Assembly: GCA_030039035.1 (NCBI GenBank)
Contig: JASHQQ010000144.1
Span: 1 to 45,636 of the forward strand
DNA length: 45,636 nucleotides
Source of the DNA: Acidobacteriaceae bacterium
GTDB taxonomy: Bacteria > Acidobacteriota > Terriglobia > Terriglobales > Acidobacteriaceae
Reading direction: 5' to 3'
The notes under the pieces are model-generated. The model saw only the letters and a program-made list of their open reading frames with translations. It ran no database searches and was not told where the DNA came from. The number at the start of each line of letters is the position of its first letter. The first letter of the stretch is position 1. Shown here piece by piece: positions 7,951 to 16,040 of the stretch. The translations under genes and the position numbers were made by a program.

Positions 7951-10422
7951 ATGATGCGATCGGTCTGGCAGGACAGTCGTTATGCGCTGCGCCTCTTGCG
8001 CAGTTCGCCGGCATTTACCCTCACGGCGGTGGTGGTGCTGGCGCTCGGTATCGGCGCCAACATTGCCGTCTTTACGCTGCTGGACGGAATCGCGCTGCGT
8101 CCGCTGCCGTATGCGCAGCCCGGTCGCATCGTGACCGTCGCGCTCCCCAGCTCCATGCCGTTCTACTTCGACATTGCCTACGCCGACATGCTGCAGTTGC
8201 GCGACGCATCCGGCGCGAGCGTGCAGATCGGCGCCACCTTCGATTCGTCGCTCGCCAGCATCGTGGGGCCCGGCGGGCGTGTCCAGGTCGAGCGCACCCA
8301 GGTCGATTCCGGACTTTTTCCCATGTTGGGCGTCAATCCCCTGCTGGGTCGCGTTTTTCGCCCCGAAGAAAACGATCCGGGCCGCAACCGTGTCGTACTG
8401 CTGGGCGAAGATGTGTGGCGCAAGCTCTTCCGTTCCGATCCCCGGATCCCGGGCAACAAGCTCGTCATTCGCGGGCAGGACTATACGATTCTGGGTGTCA
8501 TGCCGCGCAGCTTCTCGTTCCCCTTCGGCGGCACGAATCAGATCTGGACGCCCGCTGCAATCACGCCGGCCGCCCGCTCGGCGATGAGCGGCGACGCCAA
8601 AATTGAAGGATCGCTCTACGCCCGCCTGCCCGCGAATATGACGGCCGCTCAGCTTGCCGACGTGATGAGCCGCGCGCAGGCGCGGATCGCGAAAGAAGAT
8701 CCCGGCAACGAACTGCCCACCCGCGTGCAGATAACGAGCTACCAGGAGTGGCTCAATCGCGAGTCGCGCAAGCCGCTGCTGCTGATGTATCTTGTCGTTT
8801 TCGGCATCTGGGCGCTGGCGTGCCTCAATGTGACCAGCCTGATGCTGGCGCGGGCGGTGTCGCGCGCGCGCGAGCATGCGGTGCGTTCGGCTCTCGGCGC
8901 CACCCGCCTTCGTCTGCTCCAGCAGTCGGTTCTTGAAAGTCTGCTGCTCAGCGGCATTGGGGCCCTCGCCGGACTGCTCGTGGCGCAATCCGTCGTGAAG
9001 CTTCTTTGGCGCCAGATCGCGCATCAATTGGGCGAGGTCTCCGGCAACGTTCACCTGGATTGGCGCGTCATTGCCTGTCTCGGAGGCCTGACCCTGGTAA
9101 CGGCTGCCATTGTCGGCGTCATCCCTGCGTTGCGCGCCTCGGGCCGCAACGTCCAGGAGAGCCTGCACGGGGTGACCTCGACTGCTTCCGCCGGCCAGAA
9201 TCGCACGCGTGAGTTGCTGGTCGTGGCGCAGATCGCGCTCACGCTCGTCTTTCTCACCGGCGCCGGACTGTTCCTGCGCACCATTTACGCGCTGCGCGCG
9301 ATTCCGCTGGGCTTTTCGCGGCAGAACGTGCTCACCGGCGGCGTGATTCTCAACCGCGTCCAGCGGCAGGCCGAGGACAAGGCGGACACCAGGACCAACG
9401 TGGTTCGCGATTCCTATTTGCCGCTGCTCGACCGGCTGCGCGCCATTCCCGGCGTGAAGGTGGCGGCGCTCAGCTCGGTATTGCCGCTGCGCCCGGAATT
9501 CTCCGTAAGCATCAGCGGCACGCTGGACGGGAAAAAGGTCCCGCGGGACCAGCAGCCGACAGCGGAGGGGCGCATCGCTTCCGCGGGACTGGTTGACGCT
9601 CTCGGCATTCCCATGCTGCACGGGCGCTTCTTCACCGAAGACGACACCGGTTCATCCCCGGTTGTCGTCGTGATCAACGAGGCTTTCGCGAAGAAGTATC
9701 TGCCGGGGCAGGATCCTGCAGGACACACTTACGGCCTGGGTGAAGGCCGCTTCGCGGCAGCGCGCATCGTTGGCGTGATTGGCGATATGAAGCAGGTCAG
9801 GGTTACCGATGCGACCAAACCGGAGATTTATTATTGCCTGGCGCAAACCGGGCCGGAGTCGCCCCTCTACGGCATTGCTACGGCGTTCATCCAGGTGGCG
9901 ATCCGCGCCGCCGTTCCCGCCGACGCGCTGCGCGCGCAGTTCGACAAGGCGTTGCACGAAGTCGAGCCGGACGCCACCACGACCGACGTGAAAACGGTTC
10001 ACCAGGCCGTCGAGGATTCCTTCGGCAGCCAGACGCTGACGGCGCGCCTGCTCGAGACCTTCGCCGCGCTGGCGCTGATGATCGCCGCCGTCGGCCTTTA
10101 CGGACTGCTTTCGTTCGCGGTGGCGCAGCGAACGCGCGAAATCGGGTTGCGCATGGCGCTGGGCGCGGCCCAGGCCAATATACTCACCTTGGTGCTGCGC
10201 CGCGCGTTGCTGCTCGCCGGCATCGGGCTTGCCGCCGGTTTCGCCCTGGCGTGGTTCGCGGTGACCCTGGCGAAGGGCTACATCTACGGAGTCGAGGCGC
10301 ACGATGCGGTCACCTTCTCCGCGGTGTTGCTTGTGCTCGCCCTGGTATCGCTGGCCGCGGCATGGCTGCCCGCGCGCCGCGCCGCGTCGGTGGACCCCAT
10401 TCTCGCTCTAAGATCGGAGTAA
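7951..10422 (+). CDS. ADOP-family ABC transporter permease (copy 4)
   Basis: About 823 residues with the family plan: QDSRYALRLLRSSPAF opening, LALGIGANIAVFTLLDGIAL membrane segment, two FtsX modules and the final ARRAASVDPILALRSE. GGAGGA at 7941-7946 sets the start at ATG 7951 or the adjacent ATG 7954. The GTG at 7930 lies upstream of this Shine-Dalgarno site and is less likely. The central coupling region reads REHAVRSALGATRLRLL and the C-terminal one REIGLRMALGAAQAN. Only ten bases separate its stop from the ATPase gene, so the two are very probably co-translated. It may be the direct membrane partner of that ATPase, with the other copies as alternatives; this is inference. Confidence 0.92.
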   Translation: MMRSVWQDSRYALRLLRSSPAFTLTAVVVLALGIGANIAVFTLLDGIALRPLPYAQPGRIVTVALPSSMPFYFDIAYADMLQLRDASGASVQIGATFDSSLASIVGPGGRVQVERTQVDSGLFPMLGVNPLLGRVFRPEENDPGRNRVVLLGEDVWRKLFRSDPRIPGNKLVIRGQDYTILGVMPRSFSFPFGGTNQIWTPAAITPAARSAMSGDAKIEGSLYARLPANMTAAQLADVMSRAQARIAKEDPGNELPTRVQITSYQEWLNRESRKPLLLMYLVVFGIWALACLNVTSLMLARAVSRAREHAVRSALGATRLRLLQQSVLESLLLSGIGALAGLLVAQSVVKLLWRQIAHQLGEVSGNVHLDWRVIACLGGLTLVTAAIVGVIPALRASGRNVQESLHGVTSTASAGQNRTRELLVVAQIALTLVFLTGAGLFLRTIYALRAIPLGFSRQNVLTGGVILNRVQRQAEDKADTRTNVVRDSYLPLLDRLRAIPGVKVAALSSVLPLRPEFSVSISGTLDGKKVPRDQQPTAEGRIASAGLVDALGIPMLHGRFFTEDDTGSSPVVVVINEAFAKKYLPGQDPAGHTYGLGEGRFAAARIVGVIGDMKQVRVTDATKPEIYYCLAQTGPESPLYGIATAFIQVAIRAAVPADALRAQFDKALHEVEPDATTTDVKTVHQAVEDSFGSQTLTARLLETFAALALMIAAVGLYGLLSFAVAQRTREIGLRMALGAAQANILTLVLRRALLLAGIGLAAGFALAWFAVTLAKGYIYGVEAHDAVTFSAVLLVLALVSLAAAWLPARRAASVDPILALRSE

Positions 10423-10432
10423 CTCACACATC

Positions 10433-11137
10433 ATGATCGAACTGAAAAATGTCGAACGCAGTTACAAGACCGGGCACACGGAAACGTGGGTGCTGCGGCG
10501 CATCGGGCTCACCATTCGCGAGGGCGAGTTTGTCACGGTCATGGGCCCGTCCGGAGCCGGGAAGTCTTCGTTGCTCAACGTGCTGGCCCTGCTCGACGAC
10601 GGCTGGCTCGGGGAATACTGGTTTGGCGAGACGCCGGTGCACAAGCTCAACCGCAAGCAGCGCGCCGACCTCGCCCGCCAGCGCATCGGCATGGTTTTCC
10701 AGAGTTATCACCTGCTCGACGATCTTACCGTCGCCGAAAACATCGACTTGCCCCTCTCCTACAAGAACCTGCCCGCCAAGGAGCGGCAGGGCATGGTGGC
10801 CGATATCCTCGACCGCTTCCAGATCGTTGCCAAGAAGGATCTCTTTCCCAACCAGCTTTCGGGCGGCCAGCAGCAACTGGTCGGAATTGCCCGCGCTGTG
10901 GTTCACGCTCCGTCCCTGCTGCTTGCCGACGAGCCAACCGGCAATCTGCACTCCACGCAGGCCCGCGAAATCATGGAACTGTTCCGCGAACTCAATCGCG
11001 GCGGCACCACCATCGTGCAGGTAACTCACTCGGAAGAGAACGCGCGCTATGGAACGCGCATCCTCGAGCTGCACGACGGATGGCTGACGCGCGACGAACC
11101 ACTGCCTGCCAGGGCTACGGAGGTCTCCACAAAGTGA
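10433..11137 (+). CDS. ABC transporter ATP-binding protein, MacB/LolD type
   Basis: A 234-residue single-domain ATPase. The Walker A motif GPSGAGKSS is at residues 38-46, the Q-loop glutamine at 90 (GMVFQSYHLL), the signature LSGGQ at 142-146, Walker B LLLADE at 162-167 and the switch histidine at 199. The GMVFQSYHLLDDLTVAENI stretch and the LADEPTGNL stretch are typical of the MacB/LolD/FtsE-like group that powers FtsX-fold permeases. It sits directly behind four ADOP permeases and ahead of a TolC-family gene, so it probably energises one or more of them as a tripartite exporter or mechanotransmission pump. Its stop overlaps the next start (GTGA at 11134-11137). Confidence 0.95.
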   Translation: MIELKNVERSYKTGHTETWVLRRIGLTIREGEFVTVMGPSGAGKSSLLNVLALLDDGWLGEYWFGETPVHKLNRKQRADLARQRIGMVFQSYHLLDDLTVAENIDLPLSYKNLPAKERQGMVADILDRFQIVAKKDLFPNQLSGGQQQLVGIARAVVHAPSLLLADEPTGNLHSTQAREIMELFRELNRGGTTIVQVTHSEENARYGTRILELHDGWLTRDEPLPARATEVSTK

Positions 11138-13224
11138 ATCGATCCCGGGTGATTGAATGCCATCGGAAACAACAGTCGCAATCTTTTTCCGCCGCGCGCC
11201 CTGAAGCGCCTGTTTGGTGCCGCGTTCCGGTGATTGCCGCAATGCTGCTTTTGCCGGTAAATCTGTCGCTGGTTGGCGGCGCGGCCGGCCAGGCGGCCCA
11301 ACAGGCGCCTGCGCAACCGGATTCGACACAGGCGCCTGCGCCCAATGCTCCCGCGCCTTCGACGCCTGCCCCGGCGGCAACGCCTTCCCTGACGCAGGAG
11401 ATGCAGCAGGCGCAGCAGCAGACGGTTGCTCCCCAGCAGCCGTTCAACGTGCCGATGCCCCATTCGTGGAATCCGCTTGCGCGCTACAGGCCGAGCACGG
11501 CGCCCGAGCTGAACCTCGCCAACTCGCCGCGCCTCGATAGTCTGATCCGCAATGGAAAGATCTATCTTTCCCTGCACGATGCCATCGCCCTGGCCATCGA
11601 GAACAATCTCGATCTGGCCTCCTTCCGCTATAACTTTCCCATCGCCCAGACCGATATCCAGCGCACCAAGGCGGGCAGCACGGCCAACGGCGTCAATGTC
11701 TCGGTCGTGCAGTCGACGCAGGGCGGATTCAGCTCTCCCGGCGGCGGGGGTGGAGGCAGTTCGGGCCAATCCGCGGCCGCCGGCGCGGGCGGCATCGTGC
11801 AGTCGACCCTGGGCGAGGGCACCGCGGTTCCGCCCTTCGATCCGTTCCTCACTTTCCAGGGCTACGTCGATCACACCACCACCCAGGAGGCGAACACCTC
11901 CCAGTACGGTACGCCGACTCTGAAGACCAACACGATCGAAGTCCTGGCGCAATACTCCCAATCGTTCCCCCTCGGCACCAACGTTACGGTCAACTATCAA
12001 GGCGAGCGCGTGGCCACCAACTCCCCCTATTTCAGCATCGATCCGGAGCTTTTTGGCAGGTTCCAGGTAACCATCTCCCAGCCAGTTCTGTATGGCTTCG
12101 GGCTTTCCACCAACGAGCGCTATATCCACATCGCCAAGCGCAACGCCCAGATCACCGATGTGGCTTTCAAGGAGCAGGTCATCGCCACCGTGACCCAGGT
12201 CGAAAATATTTATTGGGCCCTGGTCAACGCCTATGAAGACGAGCAGATCAACGAGCGCTCTTTGGGCTTCGCCAACCAGACGCTCAGCGACGATCAGAAA
12301 CAGCTCGAGCTCCACGCCATCGCGGCGATGCAGATCATGACCGATCAGGCCGCGGTGGCGACCGCCGAAGGCAGCCTTACCGTGGCGCGCGCCAACCTTC
12401 GCCTGAACGAGTTGCAGATGAAGGACGCGCTCACCAAGGTCGACGATCCGGCGATCGACGACATGCCCGTCATTCCCCTCGATCTGCACGGGGAGCCCGA
12501 TTCAACCGCCGACAAATCCATGGACGACCTGATCGCCGAGGCGGAGAAAGAGCGGCCCGAGGTTACCCAGTACCAGATGCAGGCCGAGGTGCAGAAGCAG
12601 AATCTGAAGGATATCAATAGTCAGCTCTTGCCGCAGCTCAATCTGTATGGTTTCTATGCCGGCGCGGGTACCGCCGGCCCGAAGAGTCCAATTTGCGATG
12701 CCGCCGCGGGCATAGACTGCAACTCAACCCTGCCCACGGACTTCGCGGGCATGTTCGAGGACACCTTCAATTATTCGTCGCCCGAGTATCAGGTCGGAGT
12801 GCAGCTTTCCATCAATCTGCGCAACCGCCAGGCCAAGGCCGATCAGTTCCGTGCAGTGCTCAACTACCGGCAAAGCCAGATCTCCGAAGTGCAGCAGAAG
12901 AAGAACATTCTCTTCGATGTCCGCAACTCGAAGTATGCTCTCGAACAGGCTCAGGCCCAGGTAGAAGCGACCCAGAAGGCCCGCGACCTTGCCCAGAGGA
13001 CCCTCGACATCACCAAGCAGGAACAGACACTCGGCGCAAAATCCAGCGTCGATACGCTGAACGCCGAAATCGCACTCGCCACGGCCGAGACCGCTTACGA
13101 CACCGCACAGACAAACTACGAGCTGAAAAAAGTCGACATCGACCGCGCCACGGGAACCACCCTGGAGCGGCTGGGCGTTTCGATCGACGATGCGAAGTCG
13201 GGGGTGGTTACCCATGCGCCGTAG
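11134..13224 (+). CDS. TolC-family outer membrane efflux protein
   Basis: About 696 residues starting at GTG 11134. This start overlaps the ATPase stop as GTGA and has GGAGG at 11119-11123, ten bases upstream. A signal segment (VIAAMLLLPVNLSLVGGAAG, about residues 32-51) precedes an Ala/Pro/Gln-rich linker to about residue 110. Two outer membrane efflux repeats then carry the long coiled-coil helices, at about 145-400 and 500-690. It is longer than E. coli TolC (under 500 residues) because of the linker, a glycine-rich insert near 200-220 and a loop with C521-x7-C529 that could form a disulfide. The role inferred from family and context is the outer-membrane channel of the ADOP/ATPase exporter. 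Confidence 0.93.
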   Translation: MNRSRVIECHRKQQSQSFSAARPEAPVWCRVPVIAAMLLLPVNLSLVGGAAGQAAQQAPAQPDSTQAPAPNAPAPSTPAPAATPSLTQEMQQAQQQTVAPQQPFNVPMPHSWNPLARYRPSTAPELNLANSPRLDSLIRNGKIYLSLHDAIALAIENNLDLASFRYNFPIAQTDIQRTKAGSTANGVNVSVVQSTQGGFSSPGGGGGGSSGQSAAAGAGGIVQSTLGEGTAVPPFDPFLTFQGYVDHTTTQEANTSQYGTPTLKTNTIEVLAQYSQSFPLGTNVTVNYQGERVATNSPYFSIDPELFGRFQVTISQPVLYGFGLSTNERYIHIAKRNAQITDVAFKEQVIATVTQVENIYWALVNAYEDEQINERSLGFANQTLSDDQKQLELHAIAAMQIMTDQAAVATAEGSLTVARANLRLNELQMKDALTKVDDPAIDDMPVIPLDLHGEPDSTADKSMDDLIAEAEKERPEVTQYQMQAEVQKQNLKDINSQLLPQLNLYGFYAGAGTAGPKSPICDAAAGIDCNSTLPTDFAGMFEDTFNYSSPEYQVGVQLSINLRNRQAKADQFRAVLNYRQSQISEVQQKKNILFDVRNSKYALEQAQAQVEATQKARDLAQRTLDITKQEQTLGAKSSVDTLNAEIALATAETAYDTAQTNYELKKVDIDRATGTTLERLGVSIDDAKSGVVTHAP

Positions 13225-13275
13225 AATCATGGATTATCGACCATCGATCGCTGCCTTGCAGGCCGGCGTCGCACC

Positions 13276-13289
13276 GGAGGCAAGCCATT
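13276..13289 (+). promoter_or_regulatory. Shine-Dalgarno and ATT start of response regulator
   Basis: GGAGG at 13276-13280, a six-base spacer and ATT at 13287-13289 open the regulator frame. There is no ATG, GTG or TTG in this frame between the tolC-like stop and GTG 13395, which lies inside the receiver domain. Confidence 0.65.
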
Positions 13290-14654
13290 CCCGGTAAACA
13301 GGAACCAATCCGCGTACTCGCTGCCGACGATCAGACGCACATCCTCGAGGCGGTCGAGCTTCTTCTGCGTCCGCACGGAATCGAGGTCGACTGCGTGCGC
13401 TCGCCGCAGTTGCTTATGGAGGCGCTGGCCCACGCCGACTACGACGTGCTGCTCATCGACCTGAACTACACGCGCGACACCACCTCGGGCCAGGAGGGAC
13501 TCGATCTGCTGGCGCGCATCCAGGAGTACGATTCCCGGCTGCCGGTGATCGTCATGACGGCGTGGGGCAACATCGATCTCGCCGTCGAGTCGATCAAGCG
13601 CGGCGCGCGCGACTTCATCCAGAAGCCGTGGGAAAACGAGCGCCTCGTCTCGCTGATCCGCGTGCACGCCGAGCTGCACCAGGCGCTGCGGCGCGCGCGC
13701 AACCTGGAGCTCGAAAATCGCCTGCTGCGCGCCGAAGGCATGCCGGAGTTTGTGGCCGGCGCGCCCTCCATGCAACCGGTGCTGGAGCTGATCGCGCAGG
13801 TCGGACCCTCCGACGCCAACGTGCTGATCACCGGCGAGCATGGCACCGGCAAGGAGATTGTGGCCAAGCTGCTGCACGCCGCCTCGCCGCGCTCGCGCAT
13901 GCCGCTGGTGGCGGTCAATGCCGGCGGCCTGCCCGAAGGCACCTTCGAGAGCGAGATCTTCGGTCACGTCAAGGGCGCATTCACCGACGCCCGCACCGAT
14001 CGCATCGGCCGCTTCGAACTGGCCAATGGCGGCACGCTCTTTCTCGACGAGATCGCCAACGTGGCGCTGCGCCAGCAGGCCAAGTTGCTGCGCGTGCTCG
14101 AAACCGGCGAGCTGGAGCGCGTGGGTTCGTCGCAGACCCGCAAGGTGGATGTGAGGATTCTCTCGGCCACCAACGCGCAGTTGCACGAGGAGGCCGCGGC
14201 CGGAAACTTCCGCGAGGACCTGCTTTTCCGCCTCAACACCGTGGAGATTCACCTGCCCGCGCTGCGCGACCGGCGCGAGGATATTCCCGCGCTGGCCATG
14301 CATTTTCTGGGCCGCAGCAAGACCCGTTATCGCAAACAGGTGGGCGGATTCACGTCGCCCGCGATGCAGCAGTTGATGCAGTATCCGTGGCCGGGCAATG
14401 TGCGCGAGCTGGAGCATACGGTGGAGCGCGCCGTGCTGTTGTGCCGCGGAGACGAGATCGAGCCGGCCAATCTCGCCATAACCTCGGGGCGCGCGGCCAC
14501 GCAATCGTTCGAGAATATGAGCATCGACGAGGTGGAGGCGCTGCTCATCCGCAAGGTGATGCGGCGCTGCGACGGAAACATTTCACAGGCCGCCGAGGCG
14601 CTCGGACTCAGTCGCGCCGCGCTTTACCGGCGCATCGAAAAATATGGCCTTTGA
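13287..14654 (+). CDS. NtrC-type sigma-54 response regulator
   Basis: About 455 residues if started at ATT 13287. The receiver domain has acidic residues D14-D15, phospho-acceptor D58 (LLIDLN), a switch threonine in VIVMTAWG and lysine in IQKPW. A AAA+ domain carries Walker A GEHGTGKE at about 183-190, the sigma-54 contact loop as GAFTDA at about 230-235 (usual GAFTGA), Walker B GGTLFLDEI and the arginine finger in FREDLLFRLN. A Fis-type helix-turn-helix closes the protein (ISQAAEALGLSRAALYRRI). It activates sigma-54 promoters when phosphorylated, probably by the kinase whose gene overlaps its end by 11 bases. Starting at the next normal codon, GTG 13395, would remove the first receiver strand and the acidic pair. 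No sigma-54 promoter is obvious inside the window. Confidence 0.92.
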   Translation: MPGKQEPIRVLAADDQTHILEAVELLLRPHGIEVDCVRSPQLLMEALAHADYDVLLIDLNYTRDTTSGQEGLDLLARIQEYDSRLPVIVMTAWGNIDLAVESIKRGARDFIQKPWENERLVSLIRVHAELHQALRRARNLELENRLLRAEGMPEFVAGAPSMQPVLELIAQVGPSDANVLITGEHGTGKEIVAKLLHAASPRSRMPLVAVNAGGLPEGTFESEIFGHVKGAFTDARTDRIGRFELANGGTLFLDEIANVALRQQAKLLRVLETGELERVGSSQTRKVDVRILSATNAQLHEEAAAGNFREDLLFRLNTVEIHLPALRDRREDIPALAMHFLGRSKTRYRKQVGGFTSPAMQQLMQYPWPGNVRELEHTVERAVLLCRGDEIEPANLAITSGRAATQSFENMSIDEVEALLIRKVMRRCDGNISQAAEALGLSRAALYRRIEKYGL

Positions 14655-15987
14655 CAAACGCGCGCGCAGACGCAGGCGCTCCGCGGTCCGTCGCGCCTGG
14701 CTTTATTCCTTTCTTCTTTCGCTCCCGGGCCTGATTCTCGCCGCTGTACTTTTCTATCAGGCCGGTCTGACCGCCGCGCCCACCATCCTGCTGGCTGCCT
14801 GCCTTCTCCTGTACCTCCTTCTGCTCGCCGCGGCGCTGGTTGAAAGCATGGTCAGACCACTGCAGACGCTTTCCAACGTCGTGGCGTCGCTGCGCGAAGG
14901 CGACTACTCGTTTCGCGCGCGCGGCGCCGGCTCGCCCGACGCCTTCGGGGAACTGGCCACGGAGATCAACGCGCTGGCCGATCTGCTGCAGCGCCAGCGC
15001 GTGCGCTCGCTGGAGGCCACGGCGCTGCTGGCGCGCATCCTTGAAGTGATGCACTCGCCCTTGTTCGCCTTCGATCGCGAAACCCAGTTGCAGCTCGTGA
15101 ACCACGCCGGCGTGCAGTTGCTCGGCCGGCCCTATGCGCGCTGCTTCGGACACAGCGCGCGCGAGCTGGGGCTCGTGGAGCTGCTTTCCGCGAAGGATCA
15201 GACCATTCATTCGTTTGAAGGCAAGCCCAACCGCTGGCTCCTGCGCAAGGCTACGTTTCGCCAGGATGGCCTGCCCCACACGCTCCTGCTGCTGGCCGAC
15301 GTGAGCCGGCCCCTGCAAGAGGAGGAACAGGTCGCCTGGAAGCGGCTGATTCGCGTTCTGGGACACGAGCTTTCGAACTCGCTCGCGCCGATCAAATCCA
15401 TCGCCGGAAGCCTGCTGGCGCGGGTGGACCAGATGGAAGGCGACGAGGGCACGGTGCGCGATTTTCGCCGCGGACTGGGCGTGGTGGAAAGCCGCGCCGA
15501 TTCGCTGCACCGTTTTGTGCAGTCGTACCGCCTGCTGGCGCAGTTGCCGCCGCCGCATTTCAGGGCTGTGCCGCTGGGGCCGCTGCTGGAGCGGGTCGTG
15601 TTGCTGGAGCAGCGCCTCGGCGTTCAGCTCGACGCCGGTCCGGCGGCCGTGCTCGACGCCGATCCGGACCAGTTGGAACAGATGTTCATCAACCTGCTGC
15701 GCAACGCGGTCGATGCCTCGCTTGCCAACGGCACCGAGTCCGTGCGCGCAAGCTGGCGGCTGATGGATTCGACGGCGCTGGTGACCATCGAGGATCGCGG
15801 CGTGGGAATCGCCAACACGGAAAACCTGTTTGTGCCTTTCTACACCACCAAGCCGGCGGGCAGCGGCGTGGGCCTGGCCCTCGCGCAGCAGATTGCCCGG
15901 GCGCATGGCGGCGAGATCCGCCTGCTCAATCGCGACGACGGCGACGGCGCCCGCGCGACGATACGCCTGCCCGTGGCGCAGCAGTAA
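14644..15987 (+). CDS. Membrane sensor histidine kinase
   Basis: A 447-residue kinase overlapping the regulator gene by 11 bases, which marks the two as partners. There are two N-terminal membrane segments (about 20-42 and 46-70) with almost no periplasmic loop, so it probably senses within the membrane or cytoplasm. A HAMP-like linker and a PAS-like region (about 130-225) follow. The H-box is LGHELSNSLAPIKS with the histidine near residue 241. The ATPase core has N-box QMFINLLRNAVDAS, G1 EDRGVGI and G2 SGVGLALAQQI. It resembles the NtrB/NtrY-like kinases that pair with sigma-54 activators. It probably controls the exporter operon in which it lies; this is inferred from position only. Confidence 0.93.
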   Translation: MAFDKRARRRRRSAVRRAWLYSFLLSLPGLILAAVLFYQAGLTAAPTILLAACLLLYLLLLAAALVESMVRPLQTLSNVVASLREGDYSFRARGAGSPDAFGELATEINALADLLQRQRVRSLEATALLARILEVMHSPLFAFDRETQLQLVNHAGVQLLGRPYARCFGHSARELGLVELLSAKDQTIHSFEGKPNRWLLRKATFRQDGLPHTLLLLADVSRPLQEEEQVAWKRLIRVLGHELSNSLAPIKSIAGSLLARVDQMEGDEGTVRDFRRGLGVVESRADSLHRFVQSYRLLAQLPPPHFRAVPLGPLLERVVLLEQRLGVQLDAGPAAVLDADPDQLEQMFINLLRNAVDASLANGTESVRASWRLMDSTALVTIEDRGVGIANTENLFVPFYTTKPAGSGVGLALAQQIARAHGGEIRLLNRDDGDGARATIRLPVAQQ

Positions 15988-16009
15988 CCCTGTCACCCCG
16001 GGCGGGAGG

Positions 16010-16040
16010 AACGGTCTTCACGCTCTCAAGCGGTGCCGTT
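16010..16040. terminator. Possible bidirectional hairpin between convergent genes
   Basis: Between the convergent kinase (+) and enolase-like (-) genes, AACGG at 16010-16014 pairs with CCGTT at 16036-16040. An interrupted inner stem (CACGCT with AGCG-GTG) adds to it. There is no clear T-run, so function is uncertain. Confidence 0.3.

Noticed and set aside
7036..9621. Very long open frame antisense to ADOP copies 3 and 4 (similar ones at 2653-4911, 5374-6972 and 25676-29032 minus, 18982-22539 plus)
   Set aside because: These are frames kept open by GC-rich codon use opposite real genes. Their translations are rich in His, Arg, Gln and Ala, show no domain, and the sense frames are clear families.
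10486..11133. Upstream extension of the TolC-family frame through the ATPase gene
   Set aside because: The extra residues are a shadow of the ATPase in another frame; GTG 11134 with GGAGG and the GTGA overlap is the start.
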